Positions 17,658-26,986 are shown, counted from the stretch's first letter. The stretch: 64,000 nt of DNA from Morganella sibonii (GCF_040560245.1 NZ_JAKMWP010000010.1), one strand, 5' to 3'. Notes: generated by a model not told the origin, from the letters alone. Numbers and translations: made by a program.

Positions 17658-18615
17658 CCCTCTGCACCGTCTTGATTTAAATCTGCTTATTATCCTCCAG
17701 TATCTGCTGGAAGAACGGAGTGTGAGCCGGGTTGCCGCGCGGCTTGCCGTGACGCCTTCTGCTGTCAGTAAAGCACTGACCAAACTGCGCACCTGGTTTG
17801 ATGATCCGCTGTTTATCCGGAGCCCGCAGGGGCTGGTTCCGACACCGCTGATGCTGCGGCTGGAAAGTGTGCTGCCGGAATTTCTGCATACAGCGAAATC
17901 GGTGGCGGAGATCCGCGGCAGTGATAACCCGAAAGGGGTTCAGTTCAGGTTGCTGATGGAAGAGCCTCTGAACCTGATGATGTTGCATGATCTGGCAGTC
18001 GGTATTCTGCATCACTATCCGGAATCAGCAGTCAGCATCCGTGACTGGGATTATAACTCGCTCAGTGAGGTGATCGCAGGAGAGGCGGATATCGGACTGC
18101 TCGGGCGTGAGAGTTACCCGAAATCACGCGAAAGCATCAGTACTATTCCGGATATTGTTAATTTTGATCTGCTGTTTACGGACAGGCCGCTGGCATTTAT
18201 CCGGCGCGGGCATCCGCTGCTCAGTGAAGAATGGACAGTCAGTAATCTGATCAAATATCCGCATATCAGTACTGAATATGCGAACCGTATTCCGTGGGCG
18301 CTGGATGATTTACTGCATGATCTTGGTCACTCCCGGCAGATCCGGCTCTCTTATTCATCATTTGAACAATCTTTGCAGATGGCGGCACATCCCGGACATC
18401 AGCTGATTACCTGTGCACCGGGTTATTGCCGTCATTATGTGACGAAATTTCAGCTGGATCTGGAATGCCGTCCGCTGCCGTTTGAGGAATCGTTTTACCG
18501 GCAGCTGGATATTCCGTTTCTGATGCTCTGGCATAAGCGTAATGCGCATAATCAGAAAACCCGCTGGCTGCGCGAACAGATCCGGCAGCGGGTAACGGCA
18601 TTTACCGGGAAATAA
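17650..18615 (+). CDS. yidZ: LysR-family transcriptional regulator YidZ
   Basis: The product has 321 residues. An N-terminal winged helix-turn-helix (about 8-66: LDLNLLIILQYLLEERSVSRVAARLAVTPSAVSKAL) precedes a LysR substrate-binding domain (about 95-300). Similarity to E. coli YidZ (319 residues) is visible throughout, for instance IRDWDYNSL, EADIGLLGRES and LLWHKRNAHNQKTRWLRE. In E. coli the gene is reported to take part in anaerobic nitric oxide protection. It overlaps mdtL by 8 bp and is probably translationally coupled. The operon ends in the hairpin at 18621. Confidence 0.9.
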   Translation: MNNPLHRLDLNLLIILQYLLEERSVSRVAARLAVTPSAVSKALTKLRTWFDDPLFIRSPQGLVPTPLMLRLESVLPEFLHTAKSVAEIRGSDNPKGVQFRLLMEEPLNLMMLHDLAVGILHHYPESAVSIRDWDYNSLSEVIAGEADIGLLGRESYPKSRESISTIPDIVNFDLLFTDRPLAFIRRGHPLLSEEWTVSNLIKYPHISTEYANRIPWALDDLLHDLGHSRQIRLSYSSFEQSLQMAAHPGHQLITCAPGYCRHYVTKFQLDLECRPLPFEESFYRQLDIPFLMLWHKRNAHNQKTRWLREQIRQRVTAFTGK

Positions 18616-18616
18616 A

Positions 18617-18645
18617 AAAAGGCATCCGCCCCCGGATGCCTTTGG
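18617..18645. terminator. bidirectional terminator between yidZ and ahpF
   Basis: The arms GGCATCCG (18621-18628) and CGGATGCC (18633-18640) have a run of A on one side and T on the other, so the hairpin can stop transcription from both convergent genes. Confidence 0.85.
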
Positions 18646-18666
18646 GTACAACAACTGAACAGCGGA

Positions 18667-20256
18667 CTATTCAGCGGTTCTGGTACTGGTACGGATCAGA
18701 TAGTCAAAGGCACTGAGTGACGCTTTGGCACCTTCGCCTGCTGCGATAATAATTTGTTTGTACGGAACAGTGGTACAGTCACCGGCACCGAACACCCCTT
18801 TGATGCTGGTTTCGTTACGGGCATCGACCACAATCTCACCCATCGGGTTCAGATCCAGTGTTCCTTTCAGCCACTGTGTATTCGGCAGCAGGCCAATCTG
18901 AACGAAAATTCCCGCCAGTGTCAGAGTGTGAATATCACCCGACACACGATCTTTGTACTGTAATCCGGTGACTTTACTGCCGTCGCCGAGGACTTCGGTG
19001 GTTTGTGCATTCACAATGATGTCCACGTTTGCCAGGCTGCGTAATTTCTGCTGTAAAACCGCATCAGCTTTCAGTTCCGGGGCAAATTCCAGCAGTGTGA
19101 CGTGTTCCACCACACCGGCCAGGTCGATAGCCGCTTCCGCGCCGGAGTTACCCCCGCCGATTACCGCGACAGATTTACCTTTGAACAGCGGGCCGTCACA
19201 GTGCGGACAATACGTCACGCCTTTGGTGCGGTATTCCTGCTCACCCGGAACACCCATGTTACGCCAGCGGGCACCGGTACTGATAATGACACTGCGTGCT
19301 TTCAGAGTGGCACCGGATGCTGTCTGTAACTGATGCAGACCGCCCGGTTCCGTGGCCGGGATCAGCGCTGTGATGCTCTGGTTATCAATCACATCTGCGG
19401 TGTAATCTTCCACGTGTACTTTCAGTGCCGCCGCCAGTTTTGCGCCTTCGGTTTTTGGTACGGAGATATAGTTTTCAATATCCACGGTATCCAGCACCTG
19501 GCCGCCGAAACGTTCACCGATAAGCCCGGTACGTATCCCTTTACGGGCCGAATATACGGCTGCGGATGCCCCGGCAGGGCCGCTGCCGACAATCAGAACT
19601 TCATAAGGTGCCTGCTGATTCAGAGCGTCAGCCGCACGTTTACCGGCATTACTGTCCACTTTATTGACGATTTCCGCCAGTGTCATACGACCCTGACCGA
19701 ACTCGTTACCGTTCAGGAAAACTGCCGGAACGCCCATGATGTTGCGTTCGGTGATCTCATTCTGAAACAGGCCGCCGTCAATTGCAGTATGAGTGATATT
19801 CGGGTTGAGTACCGCCATCAGGTTCAGCGCCTGCACCACATCCGGGCAGTTATGGCAGGAGAGCGAATAATAGGTCTCAAACCGGAATTCACCTTCCAGA
19901 TTACGCACCTGATCCAGTAATTCCTGTGCTTCTTTCGACGGATGGCCGCCGACTTGTAACAGTGCTAACACCAGTGAGGTGAATTCATGACCCAGCGGGG
20001 AACCGGCAAAACGGATACCCTGAGTCTGTCCCGGATTTACAATCAGGAATGACGGCTTACGCGCGCCGGTGCTGTTATCTTCGCGAACGGTAATTTTCGG
20101 CGATAACGCAGCAATTTCCTGTAATAATGTCCTGATTTCACCGGACTTAGCACTGTCGTCAAGGGTTGATACCAGTTCAACCGGACGGGTTAATTTTTCG
20201 AGATACGCTTTAAGCTGCGCTTTCATGGTGTTATCGAGGATAGTGTTATCGAGCAT
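18667..20256 (-). CDS. ahpF: alkyl hydroperoxide reductase subunit F (NADH:peroxiredoxin reductase)
   Basis: The product has 529 residues, starting at MLDNTI with an AAGGGA site upstream. The protein transfers electrons from NADH through FAD to AhpC. It has an N-terminal tandem thioredoxin-fold domain with CHNC near residue 130, an FAD-binding GSGPAGASAA (about residues 218-227), and a redox-active YCPHC in the pyridine-nucleotide domain, followed by the NADH-binding GGGNSG. Length and sequence match enterobacterial AhpF along the whole chain. It lies downstream of ahpC on the same strand, 71 bp away, as in E. coli, and is expected to share the OxyR-dependent promoter. Confidence 0.97.
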   Translation of the reverse strand: MLDNTILDNTMKAQLKAYLEKLTRPVELVSTLDDSAKSGEIRTLLQEIAALSPKITVREDNSTGARKPSFLIVNPGQTQGIRFAGSPLGHEFTSLVLALLQVGGHPSKEAQELLDQVRNLEGEFRFETYYSLSCHNCPDVVQALNLMAVLNPNITHTAIDGGLFQNEITERNIMGVPAVFLNGNEFGQGRMTLAEIVNKVDSNAGKRAADALNQQAPYEVLIVGSGPAGASAAVYSARKGIRTGLIGERFGGQVLDTVDIENYISVPKTEGAKLAAALKVHVEDYTADVIDNQSITALIPATEPGGLHQLQTASGATLKARSVIISTGARWRNMGVPGEQEYRTKGVTYCPHCDGPLFKGKSVAVIGGGNSGAEAAIDLAGVVEHVTLLEFAPELKADAVLQQKLRSLANVDIIVNAQTTEVLGDGSKVTGLQYKDRVSGDIHTLTLAGIFVQIGLLPNTQWLKGTLDLNPMGEIVVDARNETSIKGVFGAGDCTTVPYKQIIIAAGEGAKASLSAFDYLIRTSTRTAE

Positions 20257-20327
20257 GATTATTCCCTTAAAAAATCGGGTGCAATGCACCCGATAACAGT
20301 AAATAAGAAAGAAGACGGAGAGGTGGC

Positions 20328-20891
20328 TTAGATTTTACCGACCAGGTCCAGTGACGGAGACAGAGTCGCTTCACCTTCTTTCCATTTGGCAGGGCAGACT
20401 TCACCCGGATGGCTGGCAACATACTGAGCTGCTTTCACTTTACGCAGCAGGTCAGATGCGTCACGGCCGATACCTTCAGCAGTGATTTCAATCGCCTGGA
20501 TAATGCCCTGCGGGTCAACAACGAACGTACCGCGGTCAGCCAGACCTTCCAGTTCACGCATGTTTTCGAAGTTACGGGTCAGTGCACCGGTCGGGTCGCC
20601 GATCATGGCATATTTGATTTTGCCGATGGTTTCTGAACTGCTGTGCCATGCTTTGTGTGTGAAATGGGTGTCAGTGGAGACAGAGTAGATATCCACGCCC
20701 ATTTTCTGGAATTCGTCGTAATGGTCAGCCAGGTCACCTAACTCAGTCGGGCAGACAAAGGTGAAGTCAGCAGGATAAAAGAAGAAAATGCTCCATTTGC
20801 CTTCGGTGTCTTTTTCGGTAACTTCAACGAATTCACCGTTTTTGAATGCCATGTTTGTGAAAGGTTTGATTGGGGTATTAATTAAAGACAT
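20328..20891 (-). CDS. ahpC: alkyl hydroperoxide reductase subunit C (2-Cys peroxiredoxin)
   Basis: The product has 187 residues, starting at MSLINTPIKPF with a strong AGGAGG site upstream; the longer frame is not used. The peroxidatic Cys47 lies in FVCPTE and the resolving Cys is in EVCPAKW near residue 166. The enzyme is a cytoplasmic peroxidase that reduces hydrogen peroxide, organic peroxides and peroxynitrite and is recycled by AhpF. Sequence and length are those of enterobacterial AhpC. An OxyR-type operator at 20950-20986 is placed for control of this gene. Confidence 0.97.
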   Translation of the reverse strand: MSLINTPIKPFTNMAFKNGEFVEVTEKDTEGKWSIFFFYPADFTFVCPTELGDLADHYDEFQKMGVDIYSVSTDTHFTHKAWHSSSETIGKIKYAMIGDPTGALTRNFENMRELEGLADRGTFVVDPQGIIQAIEITAEGIGRDASDLLRKVKAAQYVASHPGEVCPAKWKEGEATLSPSLDLVGKI

Positions 20892-20949
20892 ATATGATTC
20901 CTCCTGTTTCGTTGAAAATAACAATACGGGAAGCAGCGCAGGGAGGCCA

Positions 20950-20986
20950 ATGGCTTGCTGCTATCGATGTGATAGGTTTTACCTAA
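20950..20986. promoter_or_regulatory. OxyR operator upstream of ahpC
   Basis: Four tetranucleotides with the OxyR spacing are present: ATGG (20950), CTAT (20961), ATAG (20972) and CTAA (20983), each separated by 7 bases. They match the ATAG-N7-CTAT-N7-ATAG-N7-CTAT consensus in 14 of 16 defined bases, and the internal T and A positions fit in the second half. The site is 59 bp upstream of the ahpC start, consistent with OxyR activation under peroxide stress. Confidence 0.72.
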
Positions 20987-21306
20987 GGATGGATTTATTT
21001 TAATAGTTTACAACGCCAAAAAGGCAGATATTGCGCACGGACAATAAGATCGCATTCCTGTTTGAAAATGCATTCAATCAGGGGGATGATTGTTAAGATA
21101 TGTATGAATAAAGATGAACAAAAAATTAGTGGCGTGATGACGTTTCAGCTTTCATTTTAAGGTCGCTGTGTTTATTATGCCCTCTTCTTTTTTTGACGGC
21201 GTAACTGGTTTTGGGCATTGGCCATAAGTAGACCAATCTGCTTTAACAGTCTTTTTTCAGTTACGGTTCTATCTGCATGACCTCCGGGATAGAGTGAATA
21301 GCATAA
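20987..21306. other. intergenic region between ahpC and potA
   Basis: This is the spacer between divergent genes and must hold the potA promoter. No clear operator or RNA element was seen. A short antisense frame over 21175-21411 overlaps potA and is not supported as a gene. Confidence 0.35.
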
Positions 21307-22422
21307 ATGACTGAGACAACCTCTCTGACACCACTTGTCACCCTGAAAGGGCTGAGCAAAAGCTTTGATGACAAGAACATAATTAATCATTTCGACCTCA
21401 CAATTAACCATGGTGAGTTCGTCACCATTCTGGGTCCGTCCGGATGCGGTAAAACCACGGTTTTACGCCTGATCGCCGGGCTTGAGGATGCCGATGAAGG
21501 CACGATTATGCTCGGCAACCAGGATATCACCCATATCCCTGCCGAACAGCGCCATATCAATACCGTTTTCCAGAGCTACGCCCTGTTTCCGCACATGACG
21601 GTCTTTGAAAACGTGGCATTCGGGCTGCGTATGCAGAAAACCCCGGAAAATGAAATCACACAGCGCGTGGACGATGCCCTGAAAATGGTGCAGCTGGAAG
21701 ATTTTGCCGGGCGCAAACCGGGTCATCTTTCCGGCGGGCAGCAGCAGCGTGTTGCCATTGCCCGTGCGGTGGTGAATAAACCGGAAGTTCTGTTACTGGA
21801 TGAATCCCTCTCCGCGCTGGATTACAAGCTGCGCAAACAGATGCAGAGTGAACTGAAAGCTCTTCAGCGCAAGCTGGGGATCACGTTTGTATTTGTCACC
21901 CACGATCAGGAAGAGGCGCTGACCATGTCTGACCGCATTATTGTGATGCGTGACGGCAGAATTGAACAGGACGGCACACCGCGTGAAATCTACGAGGAAC
22001 CGAAAAACCTGTTTGTGGCGCAGTTTATCGGTGAGATTAATATCTTTGATGCGGATGTTCTGCACAGAATCGATGAGCACCGTATCCGCGCCAATGTCGA
22101 AGGTCACGAATGTGATATTTACACCACACTGGATGTCAGGCCGGGGCAGAAAGTCCATGTGCTGCTGCGTCCGGAAGATCTGCGCGTTGAAGAGATCCAC
22201 GATAATGAACCGATTGCCGGACTTATCGGTTACGTCCGCGAACGTAACTATAAAGGCATGACGCTGGATTCCGAAGTGGAGATGGAAAACGGTAAGCGGG
22301 TGATGGTCAGTGAATTCTTTAATGAAGACGATCCGGATGTGGATCATTCACTGAATCAGAAAATTGCGGTCACGTGGGTCGAAAGCTGGGAGGTGGTGCT
22401 GGGCGATGAAAATGACGCGTAA
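21307..22422 (+). CDS. potA: spermidine/putrescine ABC transporter ATP-binding protein PotA
   Basis: The product has 371 residues, similar to E. coli PotA (378). It has Walker A GPSGCGKTT (about residues 39-47), the signature LSGGQQQRVAIARA, Walker B VLLLDESLSALD, then the switch THDQEEA, and a C-terminal OB-like TOBE domain. It energises polyamine import at the cytoplasmic side of the inner membrane with PotB, PotC and PotD. It is the first gene of potABCD and overlaps potB by 17 bp. Confidence 0.96.
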   Translation: MTETTSLTPLVTLKGLSKSFDDKNIINHFDLTINHGEFVTILGPSGCGKTTVLRLIAGLEDADEGTIMLGNQDITHIPAEQRHINTVFQSYALFPHMTVFENVAFGLRMQKTPENEITQRVDDALKMVQLEDFAGRKPGHLSGGQQQRVAIARAVVNKPEVLLLDESLSALDYKLRKQMQSELKALQRKLGITFVFVTHDQEEALTMSDRIIVMRDGRIEQDGTPREIYEEPKNLFVAQFIGEINIFDADVLHRIDEHRIRANVEGHECDIYTTLDVRPGQKVHVLLRPEDLRVEEIHDNEPIAGLIGYVRERNYKGMTLDSEVEMENGKRVMVSEFFNEDDPDVDHSLNQKIAVTWVESWEVVLGDENDA

Positions 22423-23266
22423 ACCATTCCAGACTATCGTGATCACGGGGATTGTCGCCTGGTTACTGCTGTTTGTTTTCCTGCCCAATCTGATGATCAT
22501 CGGCACCAGCTTCCTGACACGCAATGACGCGAATCTGGTCGGTATGGTCTTTACCCTCGACAACTACCGCCGGTTATTTGACCCGATGTATGCTGAGGTT
22601 ATGCTGCATTCGCTCAACATGGCGGTCATTGCGACTATCTGCTGTCTGCTGATAGGTTACCCGTTTGCGGCATTTATTGCCCGGATGCCGCAGAAATATC
22701 GTCCGCTGATGTTATTCCTGCTGATAGTGCCGTTCTGGACCAACTCCCTTATCCGCATTTACGGGCTGAAAATTTTCCTCAGTACGCGCGGCTATATGAA
22801 TGAGTTTCTGTTATGGACAGGGCTTATCGATAAGCCGTTTAAGCTGATGTATACCTCTGAAGCGGTGGTGCTCGGGCTTATCTATATTCTGCTGCCGTTT
22901 ATGGTGATGCCGCTCTATTCCGCGATTGAAAAGCTTGATAAATCCTTACTGGAGGCGGCACGCGATTTGGGGGCGAACAAAGTTCAGACCTTCTTCCGTA
23001 TCATTCTGCCGCTGACCATGCCGGGGATTATTGCCGGATGTCTGCTGGTGCTGCTGCCGGCGATGGGGCTGTTCTATGTGGCGGACCTGATGGGCGGAGC
23101 GAAAAACCTGCTGATAGGTAACGTGATAAAAAGTCAGTTCCTGAATATCCGCGACTGGCCGTTTGGTGCGGCAACCAGTATTTTCCTGACCGCAGCAATG
23201 GGGCTGCTGCTGTATGTCTATTACCGTGCGGCAAAAATGTTAAATAAGAAGGGTGAACTGGAATGA
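22406..23266 (+). CDS. potB: spermidine/putrescine ABC permease PotB
   Basis: The product has 286 residues from ATG 22406 (a second ATG is at 22412), within the end of potA and preceded by a GGGAGG site, as in E. coli. It has six membrane segments and the permease EAA loop LEAARDLGANKVQTFFRIILPLTMPG. LLIVPFWTNSLIRIYGLK is almost identical to the E. coli protein. It forms the translocation pore with PotC. A longer frame starting at 22364 is unlikely because it lies deeper in potA and adds a non-family N-terminus. Confidence 0.95.
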   Translation: MKMTRKPFQTIVITGIVAWLLLFVFLPNLMIIGTSFLTRNDANLVGMVFTLDNYRRLFDPMYAEVMLHSLNMAVIATICCLLIGYPFAAFIARMPQKYRPLMLFLLIVPFWTNSLIRIYGLKIFLSTRGYMNEFLLWTGLIDKPFKLMYTSEAVVLGLIYILLPFMVMPLYSAIEKLDKSLLEAARDLGANKVQTFFRIILPLTMPGIIAGCLLVLLPAMGLFYVADLMGGAKNLLIGNVIKSQFLNIRDWPFGAATSIFLTAAMGLLLYVYYRAAKMLNKKGELE

Positions 23267-24045
23267 TAGGACGCCTGTTACGCGGTGGTTTTATGACCAT
23301 CATCTATGCTTATTTATACATCCCGATTGTCATCCTGATCGTGAACTCCTTTAACTCGTCCCGTTTCGGGATCAACTGGCAGGGGTTTACCACAAACTGG
23401 TACAGCACGCTGGTGAATAATGACAGCCTGTTACAGGCTGCCGGGCATTCACTGACGATGGCGATTCTGTCAGCCACATTTGCCACAGTTATCGGTTCGC
23501 TGACCGCGGTGGCACTGTACCGTTACCGCTTCAAAGGAAAACCGTTTGTCGGCGGTATGCTGTTTGTGGTGATGATGTCGCCGGATATCGTGATGGCCAT
23601 TTCCCTGCTGGTACTGTTTATGATCCTCGGGGTATCGCTCGGTTTCTGGTCGCTGCTGTTCTCACACATTACCTTCTGCCTGCCGTTTGTTGTGGTGACG
23701 GTTTATTCACGACTGAAAGATTTTGACGTGAAAATGCTGGAGGCGGCACGTGACCTGGGCGCCGGGGAATTTACCATTCTGCGCAAAATTATCCTGCCGC
23801 TGGCTTTACCGGCGGTGATCGCGGGCTGGCTGCTGAGCTTTACCCTGTCGATGGATGATGTGGTGGTGTCCTCATTCGTTACCGGGCCAAGCTATGAGAT
23901 TCTGCCGCTGAAAATCTACTCGATGGTAAAAGTCGGGGTTTCGCCGGAAGTGAATGCGCTGGCCACGATTTTAATGGCACTTTCGCTGTTTATGGTGATT
24001 ATCAGCCAGCTTGTGCTGCGTGACCGCTCACACAAGCAGCAGTAA
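23263..24045 (+). CDS. potC: spermidine/putrescine ABC permease PotC
   Basis: The product has 260 residues (E. coli PotC 264) and overlaps potB by 4 bp (ATGA). It has six membrane segments and the EAA loop LEAARDLGAGEFTILRKIILPLALP. It is the second pore subunit of the polyamine importer. It is followed by a 217-bp gap before potD that contains a GC-rich hairpin, unlike the tight E. coli operon. Confidence 0.95.
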   Translation: MIGRLLRGGFMTIIYAYLYIPIVILIVNSFNSSRFGINWQGFTTNWYSTLVNNDSLLQAAGHSLTMAILSATFATVIGSLTAVALYRYRFKGKPFVGGMLFVVMMSPDIVMAISLLVLFMILGVSLGFWSLLFSHITFCLPFVVVTVYSRLKDFDVKMLEAARDLGAGEFTILRKIILPLALPAVIAGWLLSFTLSMDDVVVSSFVTGPSYEILPLKIYSMVKVGVSPEVNALATILMALSLFMVIISQLVLRDRSHKQQ

Positions 24046-24055
24046 CCTTTCTGTT

Positions 24056-24090
24056 ACCGGCGCGGCCTTACAGCGGCCCGCCGGTTTATT
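24056..24090 (+). terminator. GC-rich hairpin between potC and potD
   Basis: The outer arms CCGGCG and CGCCGG, with an inner GGCC pair, are followed by TTTATTTT. It lies about 10 bp after the potC stop. It could act as a partial terminator that lets potD be expressed separately, or as an mRNA stabiliser. Confidence 0.5.
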
Positions 24091-24262
24091 TTGTGAATAA
24101 TCCTGCATTGCGGCCGGATTTTCAATTCTGTTACCGTTTTATGACGTAATCGTTGCTTTACCCCCCGCTTTTCCGCTTTTATAATTGCCCTGCTTAATTA
24201 AAAAAGGGGGCGTTACCGCCTGTGATATTCACTGATTAACCCGGGTTGAGGGAAACACTGAA

Positions 24263-25306
24263 ATGAAAAAGTGGTCCTTGCTGCTTGGTGCCGGAATTCT
24301 GGCAGCAGGCTTGAGTTCAGCATCTGCAGATGACAGTAAAACACTCTATTTCTATAACTGGACGGAATACGTTCCTCCGGGGTTATTAGAGCAGTTTACC
24401 AAAGAGACCGGAATCAAGGTGATTTACTCCACCTATGAATCCAATGAAAGCATGTACACCAAACTGAAGACCTACAAAGACGGGGCTTATGATCTGGTGG
24501 TGCCTTCAACCTATTTTGTCGCCAAAATGCGCCATGAAGGGATGTTACAGAAGATCGATAAATCAAAGCTGAGTCACTTTGATAACCTGGACCCGAATCT
24601 GCTGCACAAGCCGTTCGATCCGGAAAATGATTATTCGATCCCTTATATCTGGGGTGCAACCGCTATCGGTATCAATGGTGATGAAGTCGATCCGTCATCG
24701 GTGACTTCCTGGGCGGATCTGTGGAAACCGGACTATAAAAACAGTCTGCTGATGACCGATGATGCCCGTGAAGTGTTCCAGATTGCGCTGAGCAAACTGG
24801 GCTATTCAGCGAATACCACCAATCCGGCAGAAATTGAGCAGGCGTATAAAGAGCTGCAAAAACTGCGTCCGAATATTTTAGCCTTTAACTCCGATAACCC
24901 GGCCAATCCGTTTATGGAAGGGGAAGTGAATGTCGGGATGATCTGGAACGGCTCGGCCTATGTGGCGCGTCAGTCCGGCCTGAATATTGATGTCGTCTGG
25001 CCTGAGGAGGGCGGTATCTTCTGGATGGACAGCCTGGCCATCCCCGCCAATGCCAAAAATCCGGAAGGTGCGCATAAGCTGATTGATTTCCTGCTGCGTC
25101 CGGAAATCGCAGCGCAGGTCGCGCAGACTATCGGATATCCGACGCCGAATCTTGCGGCGAAAAAACAGCTTCCGGCTGAGATTGTGAATGACAAATCACT
25201 TTATCCGGATGAAGAAACTATCCGTAAAGGGCAGTGGCAGGATGATGTGGGTGACGCCAGTGTGCTTTATGAAAGCTACTATCAGAAGCTGAAAGCCGGC
25301 CGTTAA
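24263..25306 (+). CDS. potD: spermidine/putrescine-binding periplasmic protein PotD
   Basis: The product has 347 residues (E. coli PotD 348). The signal peptide is removed near residue 22 (SSASA-DDSK). The mature protein begins TLYFYNWTEYVPPGLLEQF and carries the type 1 solute-binding fold; YDLVVPSTYFVAKM and WNGSAYVARQ are typical. It delivers spermidine and putrescine to PotABC in the periplasm. The larger distance from potC suggests its own promoter, so binding protein may be made in excess. The gene ends in a terminator and is the last core gene before the secretion island. Confidence 0.96.
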   Translation: MKKWSLLLGAGILAAGLSSASADDSKTLYFYNWTEYVPPGLLEQFTKETGIKVIYSTYESNESMYTKLKTYKDGAYDLVVPSTYFVAKMRHEGMLQKIDKSKLSHFDNLDPNLLHKPFDPENDYSIPYIWGATAIGINGDEVDPSSVTSWADLWKPDYKNSLLMTDDAREVFQIALSKLGYSANTTNPAEIEQAYKELQKLRPNILAFNSDNPANPFMEGEVNVGMIWNGSAYVARQSGLNIDVVWPEEGGIFWMDSLAIPANAKNPEGAHKLIDFLLRPEIAAQVAQTIGYPTPNLAAKKQLPAEIVNDKSLYPDEETIRKGQWQDDVGDASVLYESYYQKLKAGR

Positions 25307-25318
25307 TTTTACGTATCA

Positions 25319-25349
25319 ATAAAAAGCACCTTCAGAGGTGCTTTTTTTA
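25319..25349 (+). terminator. rho-independent terminator after potD
   Basis: The arms AAAAAGCACC (25321-25330) and AGGTGCTTTTT are separated by TTCAG and followed by a T-run. The hairpin is 14 bp after the potD stop. Confidence 0.9.
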
Positions 25350-25988
25350 TGCCTGCAATAACGTGACATAACCCAAATGATTTCCCTGCGATAATATATA
25401 AGCAGGAGAATAAAAGTATTTTTAATTATTAAACAGGGTTTTAATCAATAAGTCATTTTATAAAATACCGGTAAGTGATGTCTGTCATTATACCTATTTA
25501 GTAGTATAAATAACGATTGCTCTATATCAATTTATATTTAACTTATTGATATATATCTGAAATAATTTTAATTATCCTGACATAAGTAAAAGATTAAGTG
25601 AAAAAAAATAAATAAAAAATTACAATTACAACAAGTAAGTTACAAATTATAAGGGGGATGCTACAATATCCTGCTGGATATCTTTTTTTGTTGAGAATAA
25701 AAACTTATTATTAAAATGAAATTTTCATGATACAGCATGAAACACTTACTCACTGTTAATGTCAGTTTTTAATAGTTTTTTGTCCGGGCAGCATAACTGA
25801 TGTCTATCTAAAAATAATTAGATGATTATAATTACAAAAGTGACCAGATGGTGTGTAAATGCGTAATGATAAATACGTGTGTCTACTGCCGGTTTTTCAA
25901 TAAATTCATCCTGTGGATGGCAGGTTGGTTTGTTTATGGTCTTTTTTTCGTCACTTAGCTTTTTTTTTAGACAAAATGACGGTCAAAA

Positions 25989-26004
25989 TGTGACCTTAAT
26001 CACC
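25989..26004 (+). promoter_or_regulatory. CRP-like binding site 1
   Basis: TGTGA-N6-TCACC with AAAA before it: nine of ten core bases match the TGTGA-N6-TCACA CRP consensus. It is centred 52 bp upstream of the second box, five helical turns. Confidence 0.55.
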
Positions 26005-26040
26005 AAATTGATGTAGATTGGTGAAAGATATTTCGTTACA

Positions 26041-26056
26041 TGTGATCTATTTCACT
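26041..26056 (+). promoter_or_regulatory. CRP-like binding site 2
   Basis: TGTGATCTATTTCACT matches TGTGA-N6-TCACA in nine of ten core bases. A TATAAT at 26104-26109 lies about 55 bp downstream, roughly a class I activation distance if transcription starts near 26116. Confidence 0.55.
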
Positions 26057-26627
26057 TTTTATGTGGTTAGATCAAAGAATCGTGGTCAGAGGATGGATTA
26101 GTATATAATCAGACATCCTGATTTACATTTCCTCACTATTTTGACGGATGCTACGGATAGTATAAAAGGACAGGGAAAAAATTAATCATAAATAGACTAA
26201 GTAATTATACGAGAAATATTGCTTATCTTTATGTGACTAGTTAATAACCCCTGTCTTATTTTGTTTAGGGAATTGTCTTAAATATTCAGAGTGATTTTAA
26301 ATTTTGATATCGTAATAAAGATTCTCCCGTTTTTTTTATGACGCTTAATCGTTAATTGGCTCAGCCGGTAAAACTGATTGAGCATTTTCATTGGATTTCA
26401 GATAAATCTGTTTATTTTTCAGAGACAATGAAACTTCTTTGAATTGTGACATTGATATTAAACTAAATTTAAATGTTACGTCATGATTAAAGCAGTAGTA
26501 TTCATAACTTTTAGTATTTCGCGAGAAGTACTTTGTTTTTATTCAAAAAATTAATATATAAAAATATAGCTTTTAAGTAATTTTACTTAATTGAATTCAC
26601 GACTTATAGAGAAAATAGGTAGACATT

Positions 26628-26942
26628 ATGGAAACTTCCGACTTTTATGCAGTCTTAGGCCACAGAATCCAATCAAGACGTAAAGAACTCGGGATTGTAA
26701 CCGTTAAATTAGCGCAAAAACTGAATATCAGTCAGCAACAATTTAACCGTTATGAGCGCGGTGTCAGTAAAATCAGTCTCCATCATCTTATTGAATTATC
26801 TGAATTATTAGATGCGCCGATCGAATGGTTCCTCAGCGGTAAAGCTGAAGCATCAGAACATCCGCATGAACCGCATATTCAGATGCGTTCAAATCAGTTC
26901 AGAGCAGAGACTGTTTTACTGAACGGCAAACAATTTATTTAA
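26628..26942 (+). CDS. MrpJ-like HTH (Xre-type) transcriptional regulator at the island edge
   Basis: The product has 104 residues. The Xre-type helix-turn-helix (about 10-66) includes LNISQQQFNRYERGVSKI, near-identical in layout to the motif of the regulator at 13322 and to Proteus MrpJ. A polar C-terminal tail follows. It probably binds DNA as a dimer in the cytoplasm and links adhesin, motility and secretion expression; direct targets are not shown. It is convergent to the leftward secretion operon, with only 44 bp between the stops. Upstream lies an AT-rich leader with CRP-like boxes. Confidence 0.82.
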   Translation: METSDFYAVLGHRIQSRRKELGIVTVKLAQKLNISQQQFNRYERGVSKISLHHLIELSELLDAPIEWFLSGKAEASEHPHEPHIQMRSNQFRAETVLLNGKQFI

Positions 26943-26986
26943 ATTTCGATATTATTCCTGTTGTTATTGCTTTGATATAACAGATA

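Larger units (their letters stand above)
25350..26627. other. AT-rich left edge of the type III secretion island, with long regulator leader
   Basis: These 1.28 kb carry no supported gene and are very AT-rich. Two CRP-like boxes (25989-26004 and 26041-26056) and a TATAAT (26104-26109) are visible. If the last is a promoter for the regulator at 26628, its leader would be about 510 nt. No tRNA, integrase, insertion sequence or flanking direct repeat was found that would explain how the island entered. Confidence 0.5.

Noticed and set aside
21175..21411. Frame overlapping the potA start on the minus strand
   Set aside because: Overlaps a secure gene, has basic low-complexity composition and no recognisable domain.
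24140..24180. Possible potD promoter with TTGCTT and TATAAT
   Set aside because: The spacing is about 22 bp, too long for a normal sigma-70 promoter, and no activator site was seen.
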